A DNA stretch of 64,000 bases, from positions 1 to 64,000 of the forward strand of contig JAJFFH010000052.1 in NCBI GenBank assembly GCA_021776735.1, given 5' to 3'. Shown here piece by piece: positions 51,206 to 63,265 of this stretch; the stretch's first letter is position 1; each line of letters begins with the position of its first letter. Under the pieces are notes generated by a model. It did not search any database, was not told the DNA's origin, and saw only the letters and a list, made by a program, of their open reading frames with translations. The position numbers and the translations under genes were made by a program. This stretch comes from Planctomycetota bacterium (lineage in GTDB: Bacteria > Planctomycetota > PLA2).

Positions 51206-52969
51206 ATGCGTATCCTCGGCTGCCTCCTGCTTTCTTGTTCGTTTGTGGCGGCCCATGGCGGGAGTCCGCGGGTGCCGCCGGCCACCGTCGGGCCGGTGGT
51301 TGTGCCGCACGGCGGGAATGGCGGTGGACCGACGACGCGCAAGGGCGGTCACGGCGGTCCGGCGACGACTACCAAGGCGTCGGCGAGCACGGCGCACAAG
51401 TGGACGACGTGGTGGTCGTACAACGCCGAGTGGATCCTGGCGCGGCACATGCGGGGCAAGCCGGTCACCGGGCTTACCGTGCCGGGCGATACTTCGGATG
51501 TGCGCCGTGCGTTGCGTGAGCAGCGGTTGTTCGAGTTGATGGTGCGGGCGTTCAACGACAAGCGTGCGCAGCCGCGTGAGACGGCGGCGGTGGCGCTCGG
51601 CAAGTTCGGAATGGCGCGCGCGGATCGGTACCTCTGGAAGCGGACGAAGTTTCCGCAGGGCGAGGGCTGGTACACCGTGCGCGAGGCGTCGCTTTACGCG
51701 ATCGGCGTGCTCGGGTTGCCGGAGAACCGTTCGCGGATGCTCGCGGTCGCGCGCGACAAGGAGCGGGCGCTGCGCGAGCGCAGCATTACGCTGGTGCAGT
51801 TGTTGGCCGACGGCACGCAAAAGTCCGCCGACCAATTGTGGGCGCTGCTCAAGGCGAAGCGCGTCGGCTCGCTGACGAGGTCCGGCGCCGTGCCGCATCG
51901 GATCGCGCAGGAGCACCGCCGCTTCGCCGCGCACCTGCTCGGGTTCGTCCGGCACCAGGGCTACGAGAGCGCGTTGCGCGCGGCTGCGCAGGGTTCGCGA
52001 CGCTACGGCGCGGGCGAGCAGGGCCTGGCGATTACCGCGCTCGCCCGGCGCGGCTCTTACGACGACCTGCCGATGATCCGGCGCAAGCTGAACGACCGCG
52101 ACTCCGAGCCCGACGTGGTGCGTTCGTGCGCGATCGCGCTGGGCCTGCTCGGCCGCGCGACCAGGGAGCGTCCGGCCGACGACGATACGATCGCGGTGCT
52201 GCGCCGCTTTGTCCGCGACCGCAACAACGAGATCGTCGCCCGCCATTTCGCGGTGATGGCCCTCGCCCGCATCGGCGGCGAGAAGGCCGTTGACGCGCTG
52301 CTTGGTTTTCTGCGCAAGAAATCGTTCGTGTCCAGCAACGACCGCGCGTTCGTCTACATTGCGTTGGGTCTGTGCGCGCGCGGCCACGCCGGTGCGCGCG
52401 ACACGTTGCTCGCGCTGTTCGATCGCAGGAGCACCGGCACCGAACGCGGCGCCCTGGCCGTCGCGCTCGGCCTCATTCACCACCCGTCCGCAAGCAAGTC
52501 GGTGATCAAGGCCGTGAACGGAACGTCGGACCGCGACCTGCTGGCCTGGGGCAGTCTCGGACTGGGTTTGTTGGGGGGCCGGGGGGCAAGCGACGCCATC
52601 GATCGGGTGTTCACGACCTACGCGATCCCCAAAGTCCGCCGCCAAGCCGCGATCGGCATGGTGCTCCTGAAACGCGGCGCTGCGGCCAAGAGACTGATCC
52701 GAGAACTGAAGGAGTCCGGCAACGCCCACGAAAAGGCAGCCATCGCGGACGCCCTGAGACTCCTCCGAAATCCAAAGACCGAAATCGTAGACGCCCTGAT
52801 CGAAGCCTACGAACGCGACTCGAACAGCAACCATGTGCGCTCGTACGCGATCGCTGCCCTGGGCGCCCTCGCCGACCCAAGAGACATCCCCTACAGTGCG
52901 GAGCTGGTCCGCGACTACAACTATTTCATCAAGTGCTGGGCCCTGGACCTGATCGCGTCGCTGTTGTGA
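51206..52969 (+). CDS. Secreted HEAT-repeat protein B
   Basis: 587 residues, paralogue of the 48458 protein: signal peptide 1-17 (MRILGCLLLSCSFVAAHGG), a Gly/His/Pro/Thr-rich linker (18-60), a Trp motif (HKWTTWWSYNAEWIL), then HEAT repeats to the end (AFNDKRAQPRETAAVALGKF, AIDRVFTTYAIPKVRRQAAI, AIAALGALADPRDIPYSAEL). Secreted scaffold type. No enzymatic motif. It ends 40 bases before the decayed kinase gene on the other strand. Confidence 0.75.
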   Translation: MRILGCLLLSCSFVAAHGGSPRVPPATVGPVVVPHGGNGGGPTTRKGGHGGPATTTKASASTAHKWTTWWSYNAEWILARHMRGKPVTGLTVPGDTSDVRRALREQRLFELMVRAFNDKRAQPRETAAVALGKFGMARADRYLWKRTKFPQGEGWYTVREASLYAIGVLGLPENRSRMLAVARDKERALRERSITLVQLLADGTQKSADQLWALLKAKRVGSLTRSGAVPHRIAQEHRRFAAHLLGFVRHQGYESALRAAAQGSRRYGAGEQGLAITALARRGSYDDLPMIRRKLNDRDSEPDVVRSCAIALGLLGRATRERPADDDTIAVLRRFVRDRNNEIVARHFAVMALARIGGEKAVDALLGFLRKKSFVSSNDRAFVYIALGLCARGHAGARDTLLALFDRRSTGTERGALAVALGLIHHPSASKSVIKAVNGTSDRDLLAWGSLGLGLLGGRGASDAIDRVFTTYAIPKVRRQAAIGMVLLKRGAAAKRLIRELKESGNAHEKAAIADALRLLRNPKTEIVDALIEAYERDSNSNHVRSYAIAALGALADPRDIPYSAELVRDYNYFIKCWALDLIASLL

Positions 52970-53008
52970 GGATCTCTACTCGTCCGAGGTCTTGCCGTTG
53001 GGAGAGCC

Positions 53009-53993
53009 CTAGTCTTTCAGTATCCGGACAAGCCTGAAGCCGATGTCCTCACGCCGAAACGTTGCTGGTCCCTTGCCCCGTTCGGCGGACCGAAGGTGGC
53101 GAGCAGGGCGTACTGTCCGATGTAGAACGGTCGCGTGATGGTAAGTCGGCCGCGATGCCCGGACTCGTCATGGTGCCTGCTGCCCATGAAGAACTCGCCG
53201 GGCGGAATCAGGACCAGTGTGATCTGGCTGCGTGTGTCGCGAATGAGCCATGGGTGGCGAGTCTTCTCTATCCTGCCGCGGATCCCGGCGTCTTTGATGA
53301 CGGCTGGATCCGGAGCGCCCCGAACGATCGTCGTGCCGCGTGGCACAACCATAGGGGTAGAGGGTTCCATGATCACGAGTTCGACCGGCGTTGAGCGCGC
53401 GACAAGGGAGCCCCCGACGACGATCGCGCGGATCATGTAGCGGCCCGTGCGGCTCGCCGTGATTCTCTCTTCAAGTGTTGTGGAACGACCCCCGTCGATC
53501 GCGATCGTGCGTGCGGCTGTGCGAGTCCGGTCGTTGATCAACGTGAGCCCGGCTTGATGTCGCGGTGCACGAACCCCTGGTCGTGAATGAAGTCCAGCGC
53601 CCTTGCGACCGTGGGCAGCCACTGCAGCACGGCGTGCCGGTCTAATCGTCGGCGCGACCCGTCCGAGGCGATGAGTTTTTGCTCGAGTGTTTGTCCCGCG
53701 AGGTACTGCAGAACGGCATACGGCATACCGTGCTGCTCGCCACGATCAAGAATGGAGACAATCGAAGGGTGCTCGACATCCATCAAGCTGCCCATCTCCC
53801 GCCTAAACCGTTCGGGAAAGCCCGGCTGCGAGAGCAATTCGGTGCGAGGGATCTTTACTACGACACGGCGGTTGTTGAGCTCGGCGTCCCGCGCGAGAAG
53901 GACCGAGCCCATGCCCCCGGCGCCGAGTAGCGACTCGACGTGATAACGGTCTTTCAGGACCTTTCCGACCAGGGGGTGTTCCCCATCCGCCAT
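53009..53993 (-). pseudogene. Decayed Ser/Thr kinase fused to FGE-like domain
   Basis: ATG 53993. The kinase half is clear: LLGAGGMGSVLLARD, VVVKIPRTE (VAIK-type Lys) and HRDIKP, but it stops just after HRDIKP and lacks DFG. A frame change follows into a beta-rich linker (MIRAIVVGGSLVARSTPVEL) and an FGE/SUMF1-like start (VLIPPGEFFMGS, RPFYIGQY). After a deletion the FGE C-terminus EDIGFRLVRILKD is still readable and ends at 53009. Internal deletions have removed most of both domains. Kinase-FGE fusions are common in Planctomycetota. Confidence 0.7.
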
Positions 53994-54142
53994 GCACTAA
54001 TCATAGAAAAAATCGGCCCGGGCGCTCGTCCGGAATCCATCGCGGCGTGCGGATGCCTACGCCCGAGGCTCGTTCCACAGCGCACGATCTGGTCCTGCTC
54101 CCGAGCGTTGGGGGTCTCGTCGGGTCTCCGGTCAGCGTGCCC

Positions 54143-54892
54143 CTACTCCGACGCCGTTACGCCCGCTCTCACGTACTCGCGGTTCAACGTTGCGATGAAG
54201 TCGGCGGGGATTTCTTTCGGGCAGACCGCTTCGCATTCGTACTGGTTCGTGCAGTTGCCGAAGCCTTCCGTGTCCATTTGTTGGACCATGTCTTTGGCTC
54301 GCTTTTGGCGTTCGGCCTGGCCTTGGGGCAGCTCCGCCAAATGCACCACCTTGGCAGAGACGAACAGCATGGCGGAGGCGTTCTTGCACGCCGCGACGCA
54401 GGCTCCGCAGCCGATGCAGGTCGCGGCTTCGAACGCCTTGTCTGCTGCCGGCTTGGCGATCGGCAATGCGTTGGCGTCCTGGGCCGACCCGGTGTTGACC
54501 GAGACGTAGCCGCCGGCCTGAATAATCCTGTCGAAGCTGGTGCGGTCGCAGATCAGGTCTTTGAGGACCGGGAACGCCTTGGCGCGCCACGGTTCGATCC
54601 AGATGGCATCGCCGTCCGTGAACTTTCTCATGTGGAGCTGGCACACCGTGGCTCCGCGGTCCGGACCGTGCGGCACGCCGTTGATCACCAGCGAGCACAT
54701 GCCGCAGATGCCTTCGCGGCAATCGCTGTCGAAGGCGACCGGCTCTTGTCCGCTGGTCAGGAGCTGCTCGTTGAGTTCGTCGAGCATCTCCAGAAACGAC
54801 GAGTCCGGGCTGATGTCGGCAACGTTGTAGGTCTCCAGGCGACCGTCGGCCTGCGCGTTTTTTTGGCGCCAGACGTGGAGCGTCAGGTTCAT
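54143..54892 (-). CDS. sdhB: Succinate dehydrogenase/fumarate reductase iron-sulfur subunit
   Basis: 249 residues. Ferredoxin domain with C58, C63, C66 and C84 ([19 protein letters not shown]) for 2Fe-2S, then [14 protein letters not shown] for the 4Fe-4S and [19 protein letters not shown] for the 3Fe-4S cluster. It carries electrons from FAD to the membrane subunit. Start ATG overlaps the sdhA stop by one base (TAATG). The exact dispersed word at 54607 encodes KFTDGDAIW. Order sdhC-sdhA-sdhB. Confidence 0.95.
   Translation of the reverse strand: MNLTLHVWRQKNAQADGRLETYNVADISPDSSFLEMLDELNEQLLTSGQEPVAFDSDCREGICGMCSLVINGVPHGPDRGATVCQLHMRKFTDGDAIWIEPWRAKAFPVLKDLICDRTSFDRIIQAGGYVSVNTGSAQDANALPIAKPAADKAFEAATCIGCGACVAACKNASAMLFVSAKVVHLAELPQGQAERQKRAKDMVQQMDTEGFGNCTNQYECEAVCPKEIPADFIATLNREYVRAGVTASE
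54607..54619 (-). repeat. Dispersed word ACGGACGGCGATG, copy 10
   Basis: Exact copy on the coding strand of sdhB, read as TDGDA, followed by CCATC. Confidence 0.85.
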
Positions 54893-56820
54893 TACTTGTA
54901 GCTCCTGGTCGCGAGGGCGACGTTCTCGAATTCAAGCTTCTCGCGGTGTTCCACCGGTGGCTGGCCGGGGCCCTTGTGCTCCCAGGCGGACGCGTGGCAG
55001 AAGTCCTTGTCGTTGCGCACCGCCTCGCCGTCCTTGGTCTGGTGCTCCTCGCGGAAGTGCCCGCCGCACGACTCGTCGCGCGTGAGGGCATCGAGACACA
55101 TGAGTTCGGCGAACTCCAGGAAGTCCGCGACGCGGCCCGCCTCTTCGAGGCTCTGGTTGAACTCCGCGTTGGTGCCGGGCACGCTCAGGTTCTCCCAGAA
55201 CTCCGCGCGGATCTCCGGGATCTTTTTCAGAGCTTCCTTGAGTCCAGCCGCCGTGCGCGCCATGCCGCACTTCTCCCACATGACCAGGCCGAGCTCGCGG
55301 TGAAACGATGCGGGAGAGCGCTTGCCCTTGATGGAGAGCAGCGTTTTGACCTTGTCGTGGAGCTCGTCCTCGCAGCGCTTGAACTCCGGGTGATCGGTCG
55401 AGACCGGTTCGGGCTTGTCGCCGCCGAGGTAGTGGCCGAGCGTGTCCGGGATGACGAAGTAGCCGTCCGCGAGGCCCTGCATGAGCGCGCTCGCGCCGAG
55501 TCGGTTCGCGCCGTGATCCGAAAAGTTCGCCTCGCCCAGGACGAACAGCCCCTTGAGGTTGCTCATCAGGTGGTAGTCCACCCACAGGCCGCCCATCGTG
55601 TAGTGCGAAGCGGGATAGATGCGCATCGGGCTTTGGTACGGATTCTCGTCCGTGATGCGCCGGTACATGTCAAACAGGTTGCCGTAGCGCGCCTCGATCT
55701 CGTCCTGGCCGAGACGTTGGATCGCGTCGCGGAAGTCCAGGAACACGCCGCGCCTGCCGTGGCCGACACCGCGCCCGTCGTCGCACGCTTCCTTCGCCGA
55801 ACGCGAAGCGATATCGCGCGGGGCGAGGTTGCCGAACGACGGGTACTTGCGCTCCAGGTAGTAGTCGCGCTCGTCCTCCGGAATCTGGTCCGGGGCACGG
55901 TTGTCGCCGGCCTTCTTCGGCACCCAGATGCGCCCGTCGTTGCGCAGCGATTCCGACATCAGCGTCAGCTTGCTCTGCTTTTCGCCGTGCACCGGAATGC
56001 ACGTCGGGTGAATCTGCGTGTAGCACGGGTTGGCAAAAAACGCACCGCGCTTGTACGCGCGATACGTCGCCGTCACGTTGCAGCCCATCGCGTTCGTGGA
56101 CAGGTAGAACACGCGCCCGTAACCGCCGGTGGCCATGACCACGGCATCGCCCGCCCATCGCGACACGCGTCCGGTCACGAGGTCGCGCGTGAGAATGCCG
56201 CGCGCGCGCCCGTCCACGACGACGACGTCGAGCAGCTCGGTGCGCGAATGCATCTTGACCTGCCCGGCACCGATCTGGCGTTCGAGCGCCTGGTACGCGC
56301 CGAGCAAAAGCTGCTGCCCGGTCTGGCCGCGCGCATAAAACGTCCGCGACACCTGCGCGCCGCCGAACGAGCGGTTGGCGAGCAGTCCGCCGTACTCGCG
56401 CGCGAACGGCACACCCTGCGCGACGCACTGGTCGATGATGTTGCGCGACAACAGCGCGAGCCGGTGCACGTTCGCCTCGCGCGAACGAAAATCACCGCCC
56501 TTGACGGTGTCGTAAAACAGCCGCCAGACCGAATCCCCGTCGCCCTGGTAGTTCTTGCCGGCGTTGATGCCGCCCTGCGCCGCGATGCTGTGCGCGCGCC
56601 GCGGACTGTCCTGGAAACAAAAGCAATCGACCTCGTAGCCGAGCTCGCCGAGCGTCGCGGCGGCGGATCCACCTGCAAGCCCGGAGCCGACGACAAGGAT
56701 CTTGTGCTTCCGCTTGTTCGCGGGGTTGACGAGTTTCATGTCCCGGCGGAACCGCTCCCATTTGTTTTCCAGGGGGCCCGGGGGCACGCGCGCATCCAGT
56801 GTGGAATTACGAGGGGTCAT
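54892..56820 (-). CDS. sdhA: Succinate dehydrogenase/fumarate reductase flavoprotein subunit
   Basis: 642 residues. FAD-binding start [20 protein letters not shown], covalent-FAD histidine in [17 protein letters not shown], and the catalytic region [20 protein letters not shown] and [17 protein letters not shown]. Oxidises succinate to fumarate in the TCA cycle. Length and motifs fit the SdhA of the five-helix cytochrome b type. The ATG overlaps the sdhC stop (ATGA). Confidence 0.95.
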   Translation of the reverse strand: MTPRNSTLDARVPPGPLENKWERFRRDMKLVNPANKRKHKILVVGSGLAGGSAAATLGELGYEVDCFCFQDSPRRAHSIAAQGGINAGKNYQGDGDSVWRLFYDTVKGGDFRSREANVHRLALLSRNIIDQCVAQGVPFAREYGGLLANRSFGGAQVSRTFYARGQTGQQLLLGAYQALERQIGAGQVKMHSRTELLDVVVVDGRARGILTRDLVTGRVSRWAGDAVVMATGGYGRVFYLSTNAMGCNVTATYRAYKRGAFFANPCYTQIHPTCIPVHGEKQSKLTLMSESLRNDGRIWVPKKAGDNRAPDQIPEDERDYYLERKYPSFGNLAPRDIASRSAKEACDDGRGVGHGRRGVFLDFRDAIQRLGQDEIEARYGNLFDMYRRITDENPYQSPMRIYPASHYTMGGLWVDYHLMSNLKGLFVLGEANFSDHGANRLGASALMQGLADGYFVIPDTLGHYLGGDKPEPVSTDHPEFKRCEDELHDKVKTLLSIKGKRSPASFHRELGLVMWEKCGMARTAAGLKEALKKIPEIRAEFWENLSVPGTNAEFNQSLEEAGRVADFLEFAELMCLDALTRDESCGGHFREEHQTKDGEAVRNDKDFCHASAWEHKGPGQPPVEHREKLEFENVALATRSYK

Positions 56821-57506
56821 TTCACGACTCCGAACCAGATGGCCAACGGGACGAGCGAGTAGCCGCCGCAGATCAGCGCGGGCAGCGCGAGCGAAACCGC
56901 CTTCTTGGCGCGCAGCGCACCCAGTCCGACGGTTTGGAACATGCTGCCGACCGCGTGGTGAAGATGGAAGAACAACACGACCTGCGCCGCGAGATACGAC
57001 AGCGAGATGAGCGGATGCTTGAACCCCGCGAGGACCATCGAGTACGGATCGATCGTTCCCGCCTCCCAGTCCATGCCGCCGGTATCGACGACGTGAAACG
57101 TGAAGTGCAGCAGGTGAAACACGACGTACGCCGCGATCAGCCCGCCGGTGAGCAGCATGTAGCGCGAACCCCACGACGCCTGCACGGTGGCCTCGTGCTG
57201 GTAGCTCACCGGCCGCGCCTCCCGGTTCTCGCCGGTCAGCTTGATCGCGTAGGCGATGTGAACGACGAAGGCGACCAGCACGGCGCCGCGGCCGCCCCAG
57301 ATGATCAACGGGTTGGCTCGCAGCCCGATCGCGTACCCGTTGAGCTGCTCCGGCCCGGCGAACACGAGAAGGTTCGCGTACAGGTGCATCAGCAGAAAAA
57401 ACAGGAGGAAGGCGCCGGTGAGCGCCATGATCCACTTGCCGCCGATCGAGCTCCCGGCCAGCTGCAAGAGCCGGTTCGGGCGCTTTTGACGATTCAATCC
57501 GCGCAT
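56817..57506 (-). CDS. sdhC: Succinate dehydrogenase cytochrome b558 subunit
   Basis: 229 residues, five transmembrane helices with haem-ligand candidates MHLY (helix 1), VHIAY (helix 2), FHLLHFTFH (helix 3) and FHLHH (helix 4), as in the di-haem single-subunit type. Anchors SdhAB and passes electrons to quinone. ATG 57506 has a TACGAT -10 box seven bases upstream. First gene of the operon, divergent from the M28 peptidase. Confidence 0.9.
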   Translation of the reverse strand: MRGLNRQKRPNRLLQLAGSSIGGKWIMALTGAFLLFFLLMHLYANLLVFAGPEQLNGYAIGLRANPLIIWGGRGAVLVAFVVHIAYAIKLTGENREARPVSYQHEATVQASWGSRYMLLTGGLIAAYVVFHLLHFTFHVVDTGGMDWEAGTIDPYSMVLAGFKHPLISLSYLAAQVVLFFHLHHAVGSMFQTVGLGALRAKKAVSLALPALICGGYSLVPLAIWFGVVK

Positions 57507-57513
57507 GGCCGTA

Positions 57514-57534
57514 ATCGTACTCAGAGCGCATAAT
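57514..57534. promoter_or_regulatory. Divergent -10 boxes of sdhC and the M28 gene
   Basis: TACGAT for sdhC (57514-57519, reverse) and CATAAT for the peptidase (57529-57534, forward), each seven bases from its start codon. Both messages should be leaderless. The 35-base gap leaves no room for separate -35 sites except within the genes. Confidence 0.45.
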
Positions 57535-57541
57535 TGCAGGC

Positions 57542-59332
57542 ATGACTCGCACGATGTTTCTGCTCGTCGTATTGGTCGTGACCGTCCCGGGCCGGGCGGC
57601 CGACGACGACATCAAGGGCGCGGCGATCGCGGCGCACGTCAAGACCCTCGCCCACGACAAGTTCAAGGGCCGCGCCGCCGGATCACCGGGTGCGCGGGAT
57701 GCCGCGGAATACATCGCCGTCCGTCTGCGTCAGTTCGGTCTTGATCCGATGGGAGACAAGGGCACCTACTTTCAGGCCTTCGACCTTCCGCGCGGCTTTG
57801 AGGTGGATCCCAAAACGTCACTCAGTGCGAACAGCAGCAAACGGACGGCGATGTTTTCGCACGGCAAGGACTTCAAGGCGCTGTCTCTGTCGGGTCCGGG
57901 TGACGTGCGGGGCTCCGCGGTTTTTTGCGGGTACGGCATCGCGGCGCCGTCGCTCGGGTACGACGACTACGCCGGTATTCCGGTCAAGGGCAAGGTCGTG
58001 ATCTGTCTTCGGCACGCGCCCGGGTTTTCCGACAAAAAGAGTCCGTTCTCGACGCCGTCGGCCAAGAAGAGGTTCTCGCCGTTTCAGGCGAAGGTGGCGA
58101 CGGCGGTCGGGGCGGGGGCGGCGGCGCTGATCGTGATCAACGATCCGGCGTTTGCGCGGGCGAAGCGCAAGAACGACGTGGCGCTGCAAAACGTGGGCGG
58201 CAAGTCGTCGTCGATTCCGGTGTTTCACATGACCTATCGCGCGGGCAAGAAGTTCGCGAAGGTGTTGGGGCTCGACCTGCGCAAGGAGCAGCGGCGGCTG
58301 GACAAGGCGCTCAAGCCGCGTTCGCGCGTGCTCGAGGGCAGCGTGCACGTGAACGCGATTCTGGAAGAGCTCAAGCTGCCGGTGCGCAACATCTTGGCGC
58401 GCCTGCGGGCGCCGCGGGGTCCGTCGCCGCGGGAAACGGTCGTCGTGGGGGCGCACTTCGACCACGTCGGGCTGGGCGCGTACGGGTCGCTCGCCGGGTC
58501 GAAGGGCAAGGGGGCGATTCACAACGGCGCGGACGACAACGCGTCGGGCACGTCCTCGGTGCTGGAGATCGCGCGCTTTTTGGCGCCGCGGCGTGAACAG
58601 CTCCGGCGCGACATTCTGTTTTGCTGGTTCACCGCCGAGGAGCTCGGACTCTTGGGCTCCAAGCACTACGTCGCGCATCCGGTCGTGCCGCTGGAGAGCT
58701 GCGTCGCGATGCTCAACCTCGACATGGTCGGACGGCTCAAGGGCGGGCGCCTGCAGGTGGGCGGTACCGGGACCTCGCCGATCTTTCCGGATCTCTTGAA
58801 GCCGCTCCTGCGCCGCGAGCGCATCGTGTCGTATCGCTTTAACCCTGGCGGACGGGCGCCCAGCGACAACACCTCGTTCTACGAGAAGGGCATGCCGGTG
58901 CTGTTTTTTTTCACCGGGCTGCATTCGGACTACCACCGTCCGAGCGACGACTGGATGCGTGTCGACCGCAAGGGGGTCGGCAAGATCGCACGGCTCGCCG
59001 CCGCCGTCGCGCTGGACCTCGCGACGCGCGACAGCCGGCCGCCGTTCACGCGCTCGGACGCGAGTGGCATGTCCACCGGGCCGCACCTCGGCCTCTCGCT
59101 CGAGCCGCGGCGCGACGGGGTGTATGTGAACTACGTCGAGAAGGGCAGTCCGGCGCGGCGCTCGCGCTTCAAGGTTGGCGACAAGATCGAGGAGTTCGAC
59201 GGGCAACCGATCAACTCGATCACGAACTTCAACCGCATGCACCAAAACACCAAGCCGGGCCAGAAGATCAAGATCACCGTGCGCCGCGGGCCGCGCCTGC
59301 TTGAGCTGACCGTCAAGCTGGGGAAGAATTGA
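57542..59332 (+). CDS. Secreted M28 aminopeptidase with PA and PDZ domains
   Basis: 596 residues, signal peptide 1-18. N-terminal M28 segment, PA-domain-like insert ([19 protein letters not shown]) and the zinc site in the second half: [32 protein letters not shown] and [12 protein letters not shown]-terminal PDZ domain (500-590, [20 protein letters not shown]) ends it. Releases N-terminal residues from peptides outside the cytoplasm. Contains two copies of the dispersed word, 117 bases apart in opposite orientation, encoding IAVR and RTAMF. Confidence 0.88.
   Translation: MTRTMFLLVVLVVTVPGRAADDDIKGAAIAAHVKTLAHDKFKGRAAGSPGARDAAEYIAVRLRQFGLDPMGDKGTYFQAFDLPRGFEVDPKTSLSANSSKRTAMFSHGKDFKALSLSGPGDVRGSAVFCGYGIAAPSLGYDDYAGIPVKGKVVICLRHAPGFSDKKSPFSTPSAKKRFSPFQAKVATAVGAGAAALIVINDPAFARAKRKNDVALQNVGGKSSSIPVFHMTYRAGKKFAKVLGLDLRKEQRRLDKALKPRSRVLEGSVHVNAILEELKLPVRNILARLRAPRGPSPRETVVVGAHFDHVGLGAYGSLAGSKGKGAIHNGADDNASGTSSVLEIARFLAPRREQLRRDILFCWFTAEELGLLGSKHYVAHPVVPLESCVAMLNLDMVGRLKGGRLQVGGTGTSPIFPDLLKPLLRRERIVSYRFNPGGRAPSDNTSFYEKGMPVLFFFTGLHSDYHRPSDDWMRVDRKGVGKIARLAAAVALDLATRDSRPPFTRSDASGMSTGPHLGLSLEPRRDGVYVNYVEKGSPARRSRFKVGDKIEEFDGQPINSITNFNRMHQNTKPGQKIKITVRRGPRLLELTVKLGKN
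57712..57724 (-). repeat. Dispersed word ACGGACGGCGATG, copy 11
   Basis: Exact copy on the strand opposite the M28 gene, followed by TATTCC. Inverted partner of copy 12. Confidence 0.85.
57841..57853 (+). repeat. Dispersed word ACGGACGGCGATG, copy 12
   Basis: Exact copy in the M28 gene, frame read as KRTAMF, followed by TTTT. Different frame from the TDGD copies. Confidence 0.85.
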
Positions 59333-60510
59333 ACCCCGTTTCGATGGCGCTGCGGTCGCTGCGGGAACGCCTGCTGGCGACCATCCTTACCGCTGCGTCG
59401 ATCGCGCTCGGCGTGGGGCTGGTGGTCGCCGTCTTGTTGCTCGAACGCGAGTCGCGGGAGGCGTTTTCGGGCACGGCTCTCGGCGTGGAGATCCTGGTTG
59501 CCGGCGACAAGGGCGGCCGCGTCGAGTCGCTGCTGTCGGCGCTCTACCACGTCGGGCGCGCGCCGGGCCGCGTGCCCTGGGAGTACTACGAGCACCTGCG
59601 CCGAAAAGAGCCGTACGTGCAGTACGCGATCCCGCTGGCCTACGGCGACCGGTACCGCGGCTGGCCGATCGTCGGAACGACCACGGAAATCTTCACGAAG
59701 TTCGCACCTCGTCCGGGCCAGACGTTGGGAACGGACGGCGATGTCTTTGGAAGCGCGCCGCGCCAGGCGGTGGCGGGCTCGCGGACGGGGCTGCGCGCCG
59801 GCGACACGTTCTCGCCGTCGCACTCGGGACACGACAACGACCCGACGCACCGCGGCGAGACGTTTACGGTCGTCGGCGTCGTGCGGCCGACCGGGACCGC
59901 GCACGACCGCGTGCTATGGATCGATGTCGAGGACTTTCTGGCGCTGCGCGGACACGACCGCGTCGCGAAGTCGGTGTCGGCGGTCCTCGTGAAGAGCAAG
60001 GCCAAGAGCCCGATCATTCTGGAAGGCCTGATCGCGCGCATCAACGAGAGCCCGCACGCCCAGGCGATCCGCCCGGTGCAGGTCGTCGGCGAACTGTTCG
60101 TACTGGTCGGCGGCGTGCAGCGCATCCTGCAAAGCATCGCCGTCCTGATCGTCGTCGTCGCGGTGCTGGGTGTAATGGTCTCGATCTACAACACGATGGC
60201 CGCCCGCCGCCGCGAGATCGCCATCCTGCGCGCCCTCGGCGCCAGCCGCCCGAGAGTGTTTTCGACCATCCTGCTCGAGGCAGCCCTGATTTGTGTGTTG
60301 GGGGGGGCCGGGGGCCTGCTCCTGGCCCACGGCGGCGCCGCCTGGGCCGCCCCCTGGGTGGAATCCCGAACAGGAGTGCTGCTGAACGGTGTCGGAATGC
60401 TCCCGGAAGAACCCATGATCCTGCTGCTCTTGTTCGCTGCGGGCTGTGTCGCGGGGGTGGTCCCGGCGTGGACGACCTACCGCGTTGATGTCGCGCGCGC
60501 GCTGGAGTAG
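59329..60510 (+). CDS. ABC transporter permease (FtsX/LolE-type)
   Basis: 393 residues. One helix near 20-40, a long extracytoplasmic domain (45-265) and three helices at about 268-290, 320-345 and 365-385, the MacB/LolC/LolE/FtsX plan. ATTG-type start: TTG 59329 overlaps the M28 stop; ATG 59344 is an alternative. No ATPase gene is nearby, so it relies on one elsewhere. The exact dispersed word at 59731 encodes GTDGDVFG in the large loop. Its last 168 bases are repeated at 61299. Confidence 0.8.
   Translation: MNPVSMALRSLRERLLATILTAASIALGVGLVVAVLLLERESREAFSGTALGVEILVAGDKGGRVESLLSALYHVGRAPGRVPWEYYEHLRRKEPYVQYAIPLAYGDRYRGWPIVGTTTEIFTKFAPRPGQTLGTDGDVFGSAPRQAVAGSRTGLRAGDTFSPSHSGHDNDPTHRGETFTVVGVVRPTGTAHDRVLWIDVEDFLALRGHDRVAKSVSAVLVKSKAKSPIILEGLIARINESPHAQAIRPVQVVGELFVLVGGVQRILQSIAVLIVVVAVLGVMVSIYNTMAARRREIAILRALGASRPRVFSTILLEAALICVLGGAGGLLLAHGGAAWAAPWVESRTGVLLNGVGMLPEEPMILLLLFAAGCVAGVVPAWTTYRVDVARALE
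59731..59743 (+). repeat. Dispersed word ACGGACGGCGATG, copy 13
   Basis: Exact copy in the permease gene, read as TDGDV, followed by TCTTTG. Confidence 0.85.
60343..60510 (+). repeat. Direct repeat, parent copy (permease 3' end)
   Basis: 168 bases, including the stop of the permease. Repeated at 61299-61465. Confidence 0.85.
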
Positions 60511-60544
60511 TGGCTCCACGGCCGCGAGCCCGATGTCGCGCTGC

Positions 60545-60562
60545 GTGAGCCAGCTGGCTCAC
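60545..60562. repeat. 18-bp perfect palindrome before the TA module
   Basis: GTGAGCCAGCTGGCTCAC, upstream of the module promoter. Possible recombination or regulator site. Confidence 0.5.
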
Positions 60563-60573
60563 CCAAGAAGCCG

Positions 60574-60609
60574 CCCACATCTTGACCATATGTGGGTTCG
60601 TGCTACGCT
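60574..60609 (+). promoter_or_regulatory. Toxin-antitoxin promoter with operator palindrome
   Basis: TTGACC (60582-60587), 16-base spacer, TACGCT (60604-60609). The inverted repeat CCCACAT-N9-ATGTGGG (60574-60596) covers the -35 and is a good operator for the ribbon-helix-helix antitoxin. An AAGGAG site follows before ATG 60641. Confidence 0.65.
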
Positions 60610-60640
60610 AGGGAATGAGCCAACAATCAAGGAGAGCGCC

Positions 60641-60913
60641 ATGAGCCGCATCTCGATCGATGTCACGGACGCTGAACACCAACGCCTCAAGGCGATGGCA
60701 GCCTTGCAGGGCAAGACCATCAAGGAGTTCGTACTGTCGAGCACGTTGGGCACAGCCCGGCCGGGCTCCGACGCAGACCAAGCCCTCAAGGAGTTGGAAG
60801 CCCTCGTAGATGAGCGGGTGCGTGAAACACGCGAGAAGGGCGTGAGCAATCTCACCGTGGGGGAGATCTTTACGGAAGGCATCGCGGAGTCCGGGCGTGG
60901 CCCGGATTCCTGA
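60641..60913 (+). CDS. RHH antitoxin, ParD-like
   Basis: 90 residues. The N-terminal ribbon-helix-helix (RISIDVTDAEHQRLKAMAAL, then KTIKEFVLSSTL) binds DNA; the acidic C-terminus (ALKELEALVDERVRE) should bind the toxin. It neutralises the toxin and represses its own promoter at the palindrome upstream. Gene overlaps the toxin by 17 bases, the standard coupling. Strong AAGGAG ribosome site, unlike most starts in the window. Confidence 0.8.
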   Translation: MSRISIDVTDAEHQRLKAMAALQGKTIKEFVLSSTLGTARPGSDADQALKELEALVDERVRETREKGVSNLTVGEIFTEGIAESGRGPDS

Positions 60914-61232
60914 GTACGAACTCGCTCTCGGCGCAGCCCGCGACATGCGCGAGATCGCGCGCTACCCAGCCAAGACTTGGGGGAAAGAGCAGGCACATCG
61001 CTACAGGGAGGCGTTCATCGCCCACCTGGAGGCTCTGGCCCGACGCGAAGTCCGGGTCAAGTTTCCTCTGTCCCATCGCGCCGAGGTGCAGTCGTCCCGT
61101 TGCGAGCACCACTACGTCATCTCGATGACCCGCGACGACGAGCCCCTCCTGATCCTCGGTATCCTGCACGAGAACATGGACTTGCCGGCACGGCTGCGTG
61201 AACGGCTCGAGGCGGCAGAGCATGATGGATGA
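60897..61232 (+). CDS. RelE/ParE-superfamily toxin
   Basis: 111 residues from GTG. Fold features of the superfamily: helix DMREIARYPAKTWG, EQAHRYREAFIAHLEALARR, and the C-terminal strands CEHHYVISMTRDDEPLLILG and ILHENMD. Whether it attacks gyrase (ParE) or mRNA (RelE) cannot be told. Completes the module with the overlapping antitoxin and is flanked by direct repeats. Confidence 0.78.
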   Translation: MARIPEYELALGAARDMREIARYPAKTWGKEQAHRYREAFIAHLEALARREVRVKFPLSHRAEVQSSRCEHHYVISMTRDDEPLLILGILHENMDLPARLRERLEAAEHDG

Positions 61233-61240
61233 ATGGAAAC

Positions 61241-61297
61241 GCGGGTGCGATCGAACACCGCTTCGATGCCGATCTCGCTCTTGTCCGTTCTCTCGGC
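61241..61297. repeat. Fragment similar to the histidine-kinase gene
   Basis: About 57 bases match 61811-61867 (inside the sensor-kinase gene) with about eight differences. Part of the chimeric scar that continues at 61299. Confidence 0.7.
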
Positions 61298-61298
61298 A

Positions 61299-61465
61299 TG
61301 GGCCGCCCCCTGGGTGGAGTCCCGAACGGGAGTGATGCTAAACAGCGTCGGAATGCTCCCAGAAGAACCCATGATCCTGCTGCTCTTGTTCCCTGCGGGC
61401 TGTGTCGCGGGGTGGTCCCGGCGTGGACGACCTACCGCGTTGATGTCGCGCGCGCGCTGGAGTAG
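61299..61465 (+). repeat. Direct repeat, second copy (permease 3' end)
   Basis: 167 bases, matching 60343-60510 with a few differences and one deleted G that shifts the frame. Ends in the same stop CTGGAGTAG. Placed on the far side of the TA module. Confidence 0.85.
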
Positions 61466-61576
61466 CGGGCTCGGGGCGACCGTCGAACCGTCGACGCGGA
61501 GCTCACGCGCAGAGGCGTACTTCGGGCTTGCGACGGAGGTGCTTGCACGAACAGCTGCGTGACCGATCCCGGTGGT

Positions 61577-63251
<1,675 letters not shown>

Positions 63252-63265
<14 letters not shown>

